From: Rhabdophis nuchalis
Lineage: Eukaryota; Chordata; Lepidosauria; Squamata; Natricidae
Direction of reading: 5' to 3'
Assembly: GCA_039707465.1 (NCBI GenBank)
Contig: CM077644.1
Span: 197,257,962-197,321,961 of the forward strand
DNA: 64,000 nt
Below the pieces are notes generated by a model. That model was not told the DNA's origin. It ran no database searches and saw nothing but the letters and a program-made list of their open reading frames with translations. This document shows, in pieces, positions 43,647-54,090 of this stretch (positions are counted from its first letter, which is position 1; the number at the start of each line of letters is the position of its first letter). Both the position numbers and the translations under genes were made by a program.

Positions 43647-44699
43647 AGAGGAGAAAAACATTTGTTGGGCTTTGACCTTAAAGCTATTATCATTGCATTT
43701 CAGTCCTGTAACTAAGCAAATAGAATTCCATGTTTTCAAAGATTAGATTTTAAAATAGTGGATCGATGCTACATAATGAAATCTCTGATTGCGAGTGTAT
43801 ATTATATGTCATTCTGATTAGTGAACTGGTTTCTGTGATGCAGATATTTCCCCACTCGTCTTTACCAGTTAATAATTGGTTTTCTTCACTCCTGAATTAC
43901 TAAATATCACAGAAGGTAGATATGCAGAGAAATCAAAATAATCTGCAAAGATCTGGATAACCATTTGGTTGCAAAGAAATAGCAAGAGCTCTTATCTATC
44001 ATTGTGTTGATTTTTGCAATCTGGCTATAACAACCCTCTGCTGCATGAATTGTATTGTAATTCTGGTTGATTTATTTCAAAATGTGCTTTTAACAATTGT
44101 AGATTGTAAATCAACTAATACAGAACAAAATTTTAATCTTTGAAAATCACCATAAATCAATTGCAATAGACAGCTTATATCCTGTGATGACATTTTTAAT
44201 ACCATCAAACAATATCTCCTTAACCCAGCTCTTTGGGAAGGACTTAATGGCTTAATAAAAGTGCCAAATTCAGTCTGAACACCTGGCTGACTGTGCAATG
44301 AACTCTGTGGATACCTGCTTGTCGTAGGGAAGGAACTTGTGATGTTCTGATAAGGTTGAGAGCTATGCTGGTGGTAGTGCATTCTACCAGAAGGGTCACC
44401 AATACAGATCTCTCTTCCCCTGAGATGAAGTGGAACCACCAACATATTTAATATGGCAAGAATACAGAAAAAGAATCTCATATTAGGTCAGCCATGCCAG
44501 ATGTTAGAGTTTCTGGGCATCTGTTGATAAGTGAGCAACAGGAGCTGTGGCTCAGTAACCAGGGTTTACCACAGTAGTATTACCGAAAGAACAGCAACCA
44601 CAGCTAAGGCAAACATATACTGTGTTTAAAAATCACACCATTATGGCCTGCTATTATAAATTGGAGTCCACAAGCTACTTAAAGCAATGTTTGAATATT
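43647..44699. other. AT-rich sequence with one 134-codon ORF
   Basis: The minus frame 44,481-44,077 opens with a signal-peptide-like run (MRFFFCILAILNMLVVPLHL) and a Ser/Gln-rich middle, but no family was recognised and no splice or promoter evidence was found. Probably chance. Confidence 0.35.
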
Positions 44700-44965
44700 G
44701 GAAAAGAATTTATCCAAACATATTTGATTTATTTGGATGATCTGAAACTTTTTGGAAAATTATGAAATCTAGTAATTGACAAATGCTGTAAGAATTTTTA
44801 GTGAGATAGAGTAATGAGATTGGGTATAGAGAAATGTGCTTTAGTAGCAATTAAAATCACCAAACAGTAATGGAATTATAATGTCGAATGTCCAAACCAT
44901 CAGGATGAAGCCCATAAGTATCTTGGCAGTTGGATAACATCAAGAGTCAAAAAATTTAAAATGGG
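44700..44965 (+). pseudogene. R4-like (or R2-like) non-LTR RT relic
   Basis: One frame contains YLIYLDDLKLFG (catalytic YxDD box), then MRLGIEKCALVAIKITKQ and DEAHKYLGSW, spaced as in R4/Dong-type reverse transcriptases. At least four in-frame stops show it is dead, and neither end is identifiable. R4 elements are known from lizards. Assignment to R2 or another clade is possible. Confidence 0.55.
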
Positions 44966-45026
44966 ATTGGCATACAACCTCATGAAAATGCAGGGACACT
45001 TTGATGGCCTCGACTACAAGGACCAA

Positions 45027-45112
45027 TCATAAGGGCACCATAGTCAGTGCCACTGTAACTTTGAATAGTCACTGAACAATTGGTTATTCAATGAGGATAA
45101 CTATACCTCTAT
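45027..45112. mobile_element. Right-end fragment of the 19.4-kb TIR element family
   Basis: TCATAAG, CAGTGCCACTGTAACTTTGA, ATAGTCACTGAAC and GAGGATAACTATACC match the right third of 19,680-19,764. Confidence 0.6.
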
Positions 45113-45988
45113 AACATTACCAGGACTTTTGATCTTCCAAAAGTTTTTAATCCAAGTAGCTCACCAATGAACTATAGTTGCACAAGGATTTATCTGAACA
45201 TTTAGGAAGACAGGAAGACTAGAATGAAAACTAGTGAAATAGATTTTTCTATGTGAATTTTCACATAAAAGATAAGGTTTTGTAATAGCTTTATTTTTGT
45301 CTTCACATAGGTTTTTTTTTACAATCATATCATCAAGTTCTTTTCCTTTTTAATGGGTAGGCTGAACCAGTAAAATAGAGCATATTGTAGCTAGACATTA
45401 AAGGCATTCATAATTTATGTTTCAAGTGAAGCTAAAATTGTTCCTATTGTCATTCTTGGCATAGCAATAATTTAATTTATGACTTTGTTAAATGCTGATT
45501 AGTAGGAGACAGCTATTCCACTTCCCGAGTTACCTGTATTTCTTTTTTTTTTGCTTTGATTTATTTAAAAAAATGGACTCCTGCTTGTTCAAAATCCATT
45601 AAACCTCTCCTAGCATTTTTATTTAAGTTTTACACCATTTGATTTTTCTCTGGTGGGTTCCTTTAATTATGATGATTATACATTTATTTTTATCCGATAA
45701 AATTTAGATGTAAGCGAATAGATCCTGGTTGAACTTTCCTGTCTGAGTAATGATAAGTTTAACATTCTGATTTTCAGTAGCTGTGAACATATATCAATAT
45801 ATTGGTTAAAAGTATGCATATTTTCTTCATAGCTTCTGAGATGTGTAGAGGAAATAAAATTTTATGGGGAAAAATGTAGCTTTGTGGATGGTTTTGAATA
45901 AACCTTATAAAAATCTTTTCAGATTTTTGCGTGCTCTAAAACATCTGAGGATATGTGAATATGCGATGAAGAGGGTTTGGGACTGTAT
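45113..45988. other. AT-rich sequence, nothing recognised
   Basis: No feature could be supported here. Confidence 0.5.
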
Positions 45989-45996
45989 ATGCGAGT

Positions 45997-46331
45997 CAGT
46001 GGTGGGATTCAAATTTTTTACTACTGGTTCTGTGGGTGTGGCTTGGTGGGCATGGCATAACTTGGTGGGCGTGGCTTGGTGGGCATGGCATAGCTTGGTG
46101 GGCTTGGTGGGCATAGCACGGGAAGGATACTGTAAAATCTCCATTCCCTCCCCACTCTAGGGGAAGATTACTGCAAAATCCCCATTTCTTCCCGATCAAG
46201 TGTGACTCGGGAGAAAGAGAATAGATGGGGGTAGGGCCAGTAAGAGGTGGCATTTACCAGTTCTACGAACTACTCAAAATTTCTGCTACCAGTTCTCAGA
46301 ACTGGTCAGAACCTGCTGAATACTACTTCTA
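45997..46331. mobile_element. hAT-like element, CAGTGGTGGG family, with GGTGGGC tandem repeats
   Basis: Left end CAGTGGTGGGATTC, decayed right end GAATACTACTTCTA, flanks ATGCGAGT (45,989-45,996) and ATGCAAGT (46,332-46,339) matching at 7 of 8. The left half carries repeated GTGGCTTGGTGGGCATGGCA-type units at 46,040-46,115. No coding capacity. Confidence 0.75.
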
Positions 46332-46559
46332 ATGCAAGTGCTTTCTAGTTTAACCTGGTTTATTGTATGCTTTTTGTTCTATTCCCACACAGGTATTTTT
46401 TTTTTCATTTAAACTAACTGGCCTATCCCGTTTGTGTTGGAAGTACTGTTTAAGCCATTTCTGGGTTGAAAGGATTAGCTAGTAACATCACTGTTGGCCA
46501 AGGGATGCCCGTGATACTATCTGTCAGAGTTTCACATTTGGTGGGTCCTAAGCAGTAGA

Positions 46560-46885
46560 AATTATTTGCTGTGGCACCCATTGTATGGAACCTTCTCTGT
46601 CCCCCTCCCCAAAGTTTGGCTAACTCCATCCTTGTTGCTATTTAGGAAGTCCCTCAGGATCTGGTTAGGCCATTATGTCTGCGGGTTGATTTAGCGGCAA
46701 AACTATTGAGACAGATATACTCATTATCTTTCTCTTGGGCTTTGTATATATTTCTAAACATCTCTATTTTAATGCTAATTTTTCTATTTTTAAATGTCTG
46801 ATTTTATATATGTATTCTTTTTAAGTGATTATTGTACAGTCACTTCTTATGAGATGGTCGGTTATATAAATTTGATAAATAAATA
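46560..46885 (+). mobile_element. Old L2-like LINE relic
   Basis: GGCACCCATTGTATGGAACC corresponds to the conserved WN-LPP coding end of L2-like LINEs, and GGTCGGTTATATAAATTTGA with an (AAAT)n tail corresponds to the UTR end. Much more diverged than the other L2-like copies. Confidence 0.5.
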
Positions 46886-48177
46886 AATACGCAAAAAAAC
46901 CTTATACTTTCCAGCTCAGTCCTTGACTTTTCATGAGAGCTCTTGAAGACAGTTTGATTCCTAAAGAGAAAGAATTATTTCAGTATCCTGGGTGTAATCC
47001 TTGATAGCTCTTCACAATTCTACTGATGAATTATAACACCACTCCCAGAAATTAAAGAGGAAACTCTACCAGAATATAAGCTTTAACGATAAGTGGGATG
47101 CTCCTGAGGGATGCTTCCCTGAGATACACAATAGCTTATAAAACTCAATTATAGCTAAGATGTGTGATTTCACAACTGACAGGATGAAATCCCATCAAAT
47201 CCTAAAGGTATCTTCTATATTAATCTGGGTATCATCCTTAAAAATATTCCTTCAGAAATTATGGTGAGCATCCTGAAATTTCATGACAGTTTCTCTAAAG
47301 TTAAAAGGACATTGTGGCTTACATATGATTTTTTCCACCTGCATGCATCAATGTTATGCAGCACAAATTACACATTGTGCTTGTTGTATACTTTATGACT
47401 ATATTTTATGCTCTTTTCTTTTGTATTATTAGTATACTGATGTGCAGAGAGGGGAAAATTTTCTTCACTCTCTCTGTTTTCTTGCTGAAAAATAAACCCA
47501 GAAAGGTACCATACAGAATGAAATCTTAGCAGAAAGTTTCTACTGCTGCCTGTAAGAGGCTGGAGTGACACCCAGTTAAACAAATAGTGCAGAACTTGCT
47601 TTCTGTCTGGCCTGTGGGTGGCCATAAAACTTAGCAATGTATGCAAATGCTTACATCTGCTTTGCTTTCAGGTCTGTTTTAAATGTGATTCTTTTTAATT
47701 TGCTTGCAAGATATTGAGAGCTTTGGTACCTGGTCCAGTTGCCTTTGATCCAGTTCTTTGGTTTTCCTCAAAGAGAAATGTCTATATATATATCAGAGTG
47801 AATGATGTTTACATGATGTGGTCAAAATGTTCTTTAATCCGTGTTTGACTTTTTAAAGATGAAATAGGAAATATGATTGGTAGCTTTGAGACGTTAAAGA
47901 GTTCACTAGTCAATACAATTTATTTTAGTTCATGTGAATATAGTAGCCCAAGTGGTTTCAGGAAAATCAATATTTTTATTGATATGGCATAATAACTTTA
48001 TTATCTGTATTGATGAGAGAGTCTAGCAGCACTTATTCTCTCTCTCTTCTCCGTATGTCTGACTGACTGTCTATTGCTAGAGCACATATGTAGATCTTTA
48101 TACTGTGCAGCAATTGTGAAACCGCTTGCCTAATATATACAGAAAATCGCTAATGTCAAGGAAATCTTTGTAGGATA
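46886..48177. other. AT-rich sequence, nothing recognised
   Basis: No feature could be supported here. Confidence 0.5.
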
Positions 48178-48206
48178 TTTGTATGTGTATGTGTATGTGT
48201 ACGTAT
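48178..48206. repeat. (GTATGT)n microsatellite at a CR1 tail
   Basis: Three to four GTATGT units next to the CR1 3' terminus. Confidence 0.85.
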
Positions 48207-49072
48207 ATAGAAACAGAAAACAGAATAACAGAGCTGGAAGGGACCTTGGAAGTCTTCTAGTCCAATTCCCTGCTTAGGCAGGAAACTCTACACCACTTCA
48301 TTAGATAAATGGTTATCCAATATCTTCTTAAAAACTTCCAGTGTCGGAGAATTCACAACTTCTGGAGGCAAGTTGTTCCATTGTTCTAACTGTCAGGAAA
48401 GTTCTCCTTAGTTCTATCTTGCTTCTCTCCTTGATTAGTTTCCATATATTGCTTCTTGTCCTGTGCTCAGTTTCTTTGGAGAATACCTTGACTCCCTCTT
48501 CTTTGTGGCAGCCCTTGAGATATTGGAACACTGCTATCATGTCACCCCTAGTCCTTCTTTTCATTAAACTAGACATAGCCAGTTCCTGTAACCGTTCCTC
48601 ATATGTTTTAGCCTCCAGTCCCCTAATCATCTTTGTTGCTCTTCTCTGAACTCTTCTTAGAGTCTTACACACACACACACCTTTTTTAATATCGTGGTGA
48701 CCAAAACTGGATTTAGTATTCCAAGTGTAGCCTTACCAAGGCATTATAAAGTGGTATTAACACTTCACATGATCTTGATTCTATCCCTCTATTTATGCAG
48801 CCTAGAACTGTGTTGACTTTTCTGGCAGCTGCTGCATACTGCTGGCTCATATTTAAATGGTTGTTCACTAGGACTTCAAGATCTCTCTCACAGTTACTAC
48901 TATTGAGCGAGGTACACACCTGTGGCTGTGCATTTTGTTTTTCTTGCCTAAATGTCGAACCTTACTTTTTTCACCATTGAATTTCATTTTGTTAGCTAGC
49001 GCCCAATGTTCAAGTCTGCCAAGATGCATCTGTATCTTAAGCCTATCTTCTGGAGTGTTGGCTATTCCTGCT
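48207..49072 (-). pseudogene. CR1 LINE, 3' part (downstream of an LTR-element insertion)
   Basis: Read on the minus strand from 49,072: AGIANTPEDRLKIQMHLGRL, EHWALANKMKFNGEKSKVRH, NSSNCERDLEVLVNNHLNM, LGCINRGIESRS, LIPLYNALVRLHLEY, VQRRATKMIRGLEAKTYEER, MKRRTRGDMIAVFQYLKGC, then ELRRTFLTVRT and the 3'UTR. A few frameshifts and an (AC)n expansion at 48,665-48,680 break it. The upstream half of the same copy is 52,036-53,095. Confidence 0.9.
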
Positions 49073-49402
49073 TGTTGTAACTTCAAGTAAAGACAGGGTC
49101 CGGAGTCAGGTTTGCTCAGAAACATAGCTTTTATTAGCTAGGCACAGCTTACAGAAGAAGATAGGTTCAGTTAAAGAAATAGGCGGTAGACAGGGGCTCC
49201 CGCGCTTTGACAGCTCTTTATATTTGGAGCTGTCAAAGGGGGAGCCAATCAGGCTGCAGCAAGGGCCAGGCGCGCCTCAGCCAATCAGGCGCGTCTGTCA
49301 GTTGGCTGCCTTGCTACAGCCTGTTGCCAAGGCTCCAAAGGCAGCCTGGAAGACCTGCGGCCGGTCGTAAGTTGAGACCGGTCGCAGGTCGAGGATATAA
49401 CA
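49073..49402 (-). repeat. Left LTR of the inverted gypsy element
   Basis: 330 bp. On the minus strand it runs TGTTATATCC...TTACAACA. TATA-like CTTTATA complement at 49,216-49,222, AATAAA complement at 49,130-49,135. Its U3 and early R (about 240 bp) differ from the right LTR at one position that could be seen; the last 85 bp are clearly diverged. It joins directly to the protease coding sequence with no polypurine tract. Confidence 0.92.
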
Positions 49403-50164
49403 CTGGATAGGGAAACCAATCCAGGCCGATGATGGCCGCCAGGGGATCAGAAACCACCAGAATAGGCAAGGGCCCCTTGAAACCCCCGTACTCCACCCTC
49501 AGGGAAATCTGGCCCAGGGTGGGGATTGACGATCCCTGATAGTCCCGCAAAACCGTGAGTGGGGGGGACAATTTGTCTAAGGAAAGGCCGGGGCGTAGCT
49601 TGGCCAACTGTGCCCGGGAAATGATGGACCGAGACGAGCCAGAGTCCACCTCCATGCGGACCCCCACCCCCTCCAGTTTCACAACTGTCCTGAGCCGCGT
49701 ACGGTCGGGCAGGGCTTCCAGCAGAGAGTTGTCGTCGGTCAAGGCAAAACAGCCGGACGGCTGCGGCTGCTGGCGTCTGCCCCGGCGGCGTTGGGTGGGT
49801 GGGTTGGCCGCAGGCCCTCTACGTTCCTCTCCGGAGCGGCGTTGGGGCTCGGGGGAGGGTTGGTCTTCCGCGGGCGCAGCGGCGCGGCAAGCGGCGGCCA
49901 GGTGTCCCTTTCGGCCGCAGCGGCGGCAGATGGCTTCCTTGAACGGGCAATCGGCCCGAGGGTGCTTTCCCCGGCAGCCCAAGCATCTGTAGGTAGCCGG
50001 CATGGGCGGCTTGCGGCCGGCGGGCCTAATGTAGGCGACCTGGTCGTCCTCGTCGGGGTCCTCGTCCTCCTCAACCAGGCACGCGCGTGCGGGCGGGTGG
50101 CGGTCCAAGTCTCTATCCAGGGCCGAGGACTCGGACATCTCGAATGCCCGAGCCTCGTCCACCG
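49403..50164 (-). pseudogene. Gypsy Gag nucleocapsid and protease segment
   Basis: Open on the minus strand from 50,164 to the LTR. Two CCHC-type knuckles appear in order, CLGCRGKHPRADC and CRRCGRKGHLAAAC, which bind element RNA. An Arg/Pro-rich linker follows, then a retropepsin with VKLEGVGVRMEVDSGSSRSI (catalytic Asp-Ser-Gly, coding near 49,640) and a C-terminal GLDWF flap-side motif. Capsid is missing upstream and RT is missing downstream: the frame runs into the LTR. The segment is open but cannot make a complete polyprotein. Confidence 0.88.
49975..50118. repeat. Left arm of 144-bp perfect inverted repeat
   Basis: Reverse complement of 50,165-50,308 with no difference seen. It encodes the Gag region just before and into the first zinc knuckle on the minus strand. 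The 46-bp spacer (50,119-50,164) continues the Gag frame of this arm, so this arm is the original and the other is the fold-back copy. Confidence 0.95.
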
Positions 50165-50308
50165 GGATAGAGACTTGGACCGCCACCCGCCCGCACGCGC
50201 GTGCCTGGTTGAGGAGGACGAGGACCCCGACGAGGACGACCAGGTCGCCTACATTAGGCCCGCCGGCCGCAAGCCGCCCATGCCGGCTACCTACAGATGC
50301 TTGGGCTG
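50165..50308. repeat. Right arm of 144-bp perfect inverted repeat
   Basis: Plus-strand copy of the same Gag segment, ending in the middle of the first zinc knuckle (Cys-Leu-Gly), where sequence jumps to the integrase. Confidence 0.95.
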
Positions 50309-51508
50309 GGGGGATCGGGTCATCGTTCCCCCCCCCTCCGTCACCAGGTGCTCCGAACGCTCCACGCCGACCACCCCGGCATAGCCCGGATGAAGGCGCT
50401 CGCCCGCAGCTATGTGTGGTGGCCGGGCTTGGATGCGGAGGTAGCTGCCTGGGTCGGGGGTTGTGTCCCTTGTCAAACCACCCGCCCCGCCCTCCGGTCG
50501 CCCCGCCCAGGGAGTGGGACTTGCCCCGGAGCCCTTGGTCCAGGCTCCACATAGACTTCGCAGGCCCCTTCCGGGGCCAAACGTTCCTGGTGGTCGTGGA
50601 CGCCTACTCCCGTTGGGTGGAGGTCATCCTGATGGCTTCCACTACGGCCGAGAGTACGGTCAGGGCCCTGCGCCGCCTTTTTGCGACGCACGGGTTGCCG
50701 GACATCGTGGTGTCCGACAACGGGCCCCAGTTCCAGTCCGCCACCTTCCAGGAGTTCTTGGCCTCGCAAGGGATCCGCCACGCGCCAGTGGCCCCTTATC
50801 ATCCAGCCTCCAATGGTCGGGCTGAACGGGCCGTCCGCTCGGCCAAGGAGGCTCTGGGACGGATGACCAAAGGGGACTGGCCCGCAAGGGTGGCTGCTTA
50901 CCTGCTAGGTCAGCATTCCACACCTTGCCCTGCCACACGGAAAAGCCCTGCCAAGCTCTTGATGGGTCGCCGCCTGCGGACAACCTTGGACAGGCTGCAC
51001 CCGGCTTACAACGATGTGCAGCCTTGCAACCTGGGGGCCCCACCCCCCCGCCTTTTCCAGCCCGGGGACCCTGTGTACGCCCGCCACTATGCAGGGAACA
51101 CTAAGTGGGTTCCGGCCACAGTAACCGAGCTAACGGGTCCCTGCTCTTTCAGGGTCAGCCTCCCGGACGGGTCCGAGTGGCGGCGCCACTTGGATCAGCT
51201 AAGGCGCCGCCTTCCCACACCTGCGGACCCATCGTCGGAACCGCCCTTCCCCGTTGCCCCGGTTGGGCCAGTCAACCCGTTCCCAGAGAAACCGCTCGGG
51301 GCCTTCGCTTCTTCAGGCCCGGCCGAACTGAACGCCGCCTTCCGGCATACACTTCAGAAGCTGTCTCAAGCCGAGGGGGACGCGCGGGCCCTTGCGCCTA
51401 AGGACCCGCCCTGCACCGCCGCAACCAACCGGCATCCAGCATACTATGCCCCCTCGCCCCGACTTACCAGCTCTGACGACTCCGCCTCCGCGGGTAGGCC
51501 TCGATGAC
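50309..51508 (+). pseudogene. Gypsy integrase, frameshifted
   Basis: The N-terminal HHCC zinc domain lies at about 50,340-50,480 (LHADHPGIARMKALARSYVW, then CVPCQ). The catalytic core is in another frame: LHIDFAGPF (first Asp), IVVSDNGPQF (second Asp), YHPASNGRAERAVRSAKEAL (Glu). The C-terminal GPCSFRVSLPDG-like module and a Pro-rich tail follow. All three DDE residues are present. The frame changes between about 50,480 and 50,520, so the copy is broken, and no RT or RNase H precedes it. Integrase would join the cDNA ends to target DNA. Confidence 0.9.
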
Positions 51509-51684
51509 GTCACCACCTGGAGCTCCACTCCCCGAAGGGAGGAGCTCGCACAGGGGCAACCTACCTCTCCGACGTCCCACCAGCAACTGAGGCGGTCTGG
51601 GCGTTCCCGGCGCCGCCCCGCCTACTTTCAAGACTACGCATGCTCGTGCATCAGAACGAACAATTCCTCGAGCATGCGCAGACC

Positions 51685-51699
51685 GAGGGGGGAAAGGGG
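51685..51699 (+). promoter_or_regulatory. Polypurine tract before right LTR
   Basis: GAGGGGGGAAAGGGG sits directly before the LTR TG, the expected plus-strand primer for gypsy reverse transcription. No equivalent is found at the left LTR. Confidence 0.85.
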
Positions 51700-52035
51700 T
51701 GTTATATCCTCGACCTGCGACCGGTCTCGACTTACGACCGGCCGCAGGTCTTCCAGGCTGCCTTTGGAGCCTTGGCAACAGGCTGTAGCAAGGCAGCCAA
51801 CTGACAGACGCGCCTGATTGGCTGAGGCGCGCCTGGCCCTTGCTGCAGCCTGATTGGCTCCCCCTTTGACAGCTCCAAATATAAAGAGCTGTCAAAGCGC
51901 GGGAGCCCCTGTCTACCGCCTATTTCTTTAACTGAACCATTCTTCTATTGTAAGCTTGCCTAAAATAAAGGGCTGTGTTTTTGAGCAAACCTGGCTCGGA
52001 CTCCCTCTATTCTCCTCCGTGCAGAGAATCTAACA
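51700..52035 (+). repeat. Right LTR of the inverted gypsy element
   Basis: 336 bp, TGTTATATCC...GAATCTAACA. CCAAT-type GATTGGCT motifs at about 51,817 and 51,851, TATAAAG at 51,880-51,886, AATAAA at 51,964-51,969. The end after about 51,944 is unlike the left LTR in sequence although it has the same layout. Confidence 0.93.
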
Positions 52036-53092
52036 CTGCTAGCTTGGTGTCATCTGCAAATTTGATGAGTTCCCCATCCATCCCCTTGTCCAAATCATTG
52101 ATGAAGTTGAAGAGTACTGGGCCTAAAACAGAGCGTTGGGGTGCTCCACTGCATACTTCCCTCCATGTAGATACAGTTCCATTGAGGACTATATGTTGAG
52201 TGGGATTGGTCATCCATCTGGTGGTGATACTGTCTAGTCCACATTTTTCTATTTTATCTAGTAGTAGGTTATGGTCTACTTTATTAAATGCTTTACTGAA
52301 GTCCAAATAAATTATATTGACAGCATTCCTTTGGTCCACTAATTTTGTCACTTTGTCAAAGAATACAATAAGATTAGTTTGGCATGATCTGTTTTTGATG
52401 AACTCATGTTGGCTTTTGGTTATTACTAGGTGTTTGCTGACTTGTTGCTTGATTATCTTTTCCAGAATCTTTCCTGGTATTGAGGCCAGTCTGATAGATC
52501 TGTGATTTCCTAGATCTATCCCCCCACCTCCCTTTTCGAAGATGGGAACTACATAAGCTCTTTTCCAGTCCTTTAGTGATCCTGGTGCTCCAGGATCTTT
52601 GAAAGATATAGTTCAGTGGTTCTGAGATCTTGTCTGCCAGTTCCTTCAGAACATTGGGGTGTAATCCATCTGGTCTTGGTGATTTAAACTTGTCTAGGGT
52701 AGGCAGGTGGTCACTTATCATTTTCTTCGCCATTTTAACTTGTGTTCCTAATCTGTTTTTGTGGTGCTGTTTTTGACAGGTTGGACTGCTTTTTTCCCCT
52801 TTGTGTAAAAATAGTTGCAAAAATGAGTTAAACAGTTCTGCTTTCTCCCTGTTGCTTGTCACCTTTTTGCCACATTCTCCCAGCATTGGACCAATTGTTT
52901 TCTTGACCTTTTTCTTGTTTTTTAACATGTTGGAAGAAGCTTTATTTTATTTTATTTTTTACTTTTGTTGCTAGCTTTTCCTTATTGTGAGCCTTAGTTT
53001 TCTTCACTTCTTCTTTGCAGGCTCGGGCTATTTGCTAATATTCTGCCTTAGTTATGTGCCCCTCTTTCCACTTTTTATACTTGTCCTTTTTG

Positions 53093-53095
<3 letters not shown>
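52036..53095 (-). pseudogene. CR1 LINE, 5' part (upstream of the LTR-element insertion)
   Basis: On the minus strand, with frameshifts: HITKAEY and ARACKEEVKKTKAHNKEKLA at the 5' end, [48 protein letters not shown] (first catalytic Asp), [13 protein letters not shown] and [13 protein letters not shown] (FADD). The next residues of the domain continue at 49,072. With the other half this gives about 1.9 kb of CR1, 5'-truncated at the (AC)n repeat. Confidence 0.9.

Positions 53096-53137
<42 letters not shown>
53096..53137. repeat. (AC)n microsatellite
   Basis: About 18 uninterrupted AC units and one GC interruption at the CR1 5' boundary. Confidence 0.97.
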
Positions 53138-53861
53138 TCTATTTTTCATAATGTTGAAATTCTGAATGCAAATACAACATAAAATCTGCTGTCCATATAT
53201 GAAGAGCTAACCTATTTAAATCTACATAGTTTTCTGGCTTAATATGTTCATATAGGGTTATTTTTTTAAAAAAATGGTCTTGACTCCTTCACTTTCCTTG
53301 TTTTGTTTTCTTGACTAAATGTCTATAGAACAGTTTTGCAGCCCTGGAAAGGTTGCTTACTAGTTTATGATGCTTTAGTTGATCTTTGTGAAAAGGAGTG
53401 AACTAGTATGGACTTTGAGTTCTTGTAATGGCTCTGCATATCTTCCAGCCATTTTTGACAGCAGGATTTGACATAAGCTATATTTTTTCCTGATCTCATC
53501 ATAGACTGATCTCATCATAGGCACATGTTTAAATGTCAGTTCGAATGATGTGAGCAAAGGTGGAGAAGAAAGTTAAAAAACTACTATTTCAGTTAACTTG
53601 CCTCAAATAATATCACAGGAACAAGCATTGATTGTGACAGGCAAATATACCGCTCCCAGATGTTTATATTATGGAGAGTAGAAAATGCTTTTAAAAATCA
53701 TTTTACAATATTACTTTCACCAATGTACTCATAAACCTACGTGCAATATGTAGCACTTTAGGCCTTGAAATTTAACCTTGCAAATATGTACTATAGCTTA
53801 AATGGGAGGCAATCTTTCCCTAAAAAGCAGCTTATCCAGAAGCACCTCTTTTCATACATTT
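53138..53861. other. AT-rich sequence, nothing recognised
   Basis: CTGATCTCATCATAG is tandemly duplicated near 53,490-53,520. No gene or repeat was recognised. Confidence 0.5.
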
Positions 53862-53966
53862 TATTTGATTTTAGCTTTGTATGCTGTCTTGTTGTAATTT
53901 GTTTTTTAATTTCCCTGTGCCCCGCCTTGAGTCCCTTTGGGGAGAGAGAGCGGGATATAAATAAAA
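53862..53966 (+). mobile_element. L2-like LINE 3' end
   Basis: CCCTGTGCCCCGCCTTGAGT, CCCTTTGGGGAGAGAGAGC and GGGATATAAATAAAAATTA match the UTR end of the L2-like copies. Only the UTR is left. Confidence 0.75.

Positions 53967-54090
<124 letters not shown>

Larger units (their letters stand above)
49073..52035. mobile_element. Ty3/gypsy insertion with inverted LTRs (U5-U5 palindromic form)
   Basis: Exact 5-bp duplication CTGCT at 49,068-49,072 and 52,036-52,040. The left LTR is on the minus strand and the right LTR on the plus strand, so both outer ends are U5 ends. The left half reads, on the minus strand, Gag zinc knuckles, protease, LTR. The right half reads, on the plus strand, part of the same Gag segment, integrase, polypurine tract, LTR. 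A 144-bp perfect inverted repeat lies at the centre. RT and RNase H are absent. The flanking CR1 frame is continuous across the site, showing a single insertion. Confidence 0.9.

Noticed and set aside
45864..46253. Repetitive AWHNLVGVAWW-type ORF and its antisense
   Set aside because: Translation of tandem GTGGCTTGGTGGGCATGG units inside a non-coding hAT-like element.
49791..50384. 197-codon plus-strand frame across the gypsy centre, and long frames antisense to integrase (e.g. 50,473-51,043 minus)
   Set aside because: They are mirror or antisense readings of GC-rich Gag and integrase sequence; the palindrome makes the same peptide appear on both strands.
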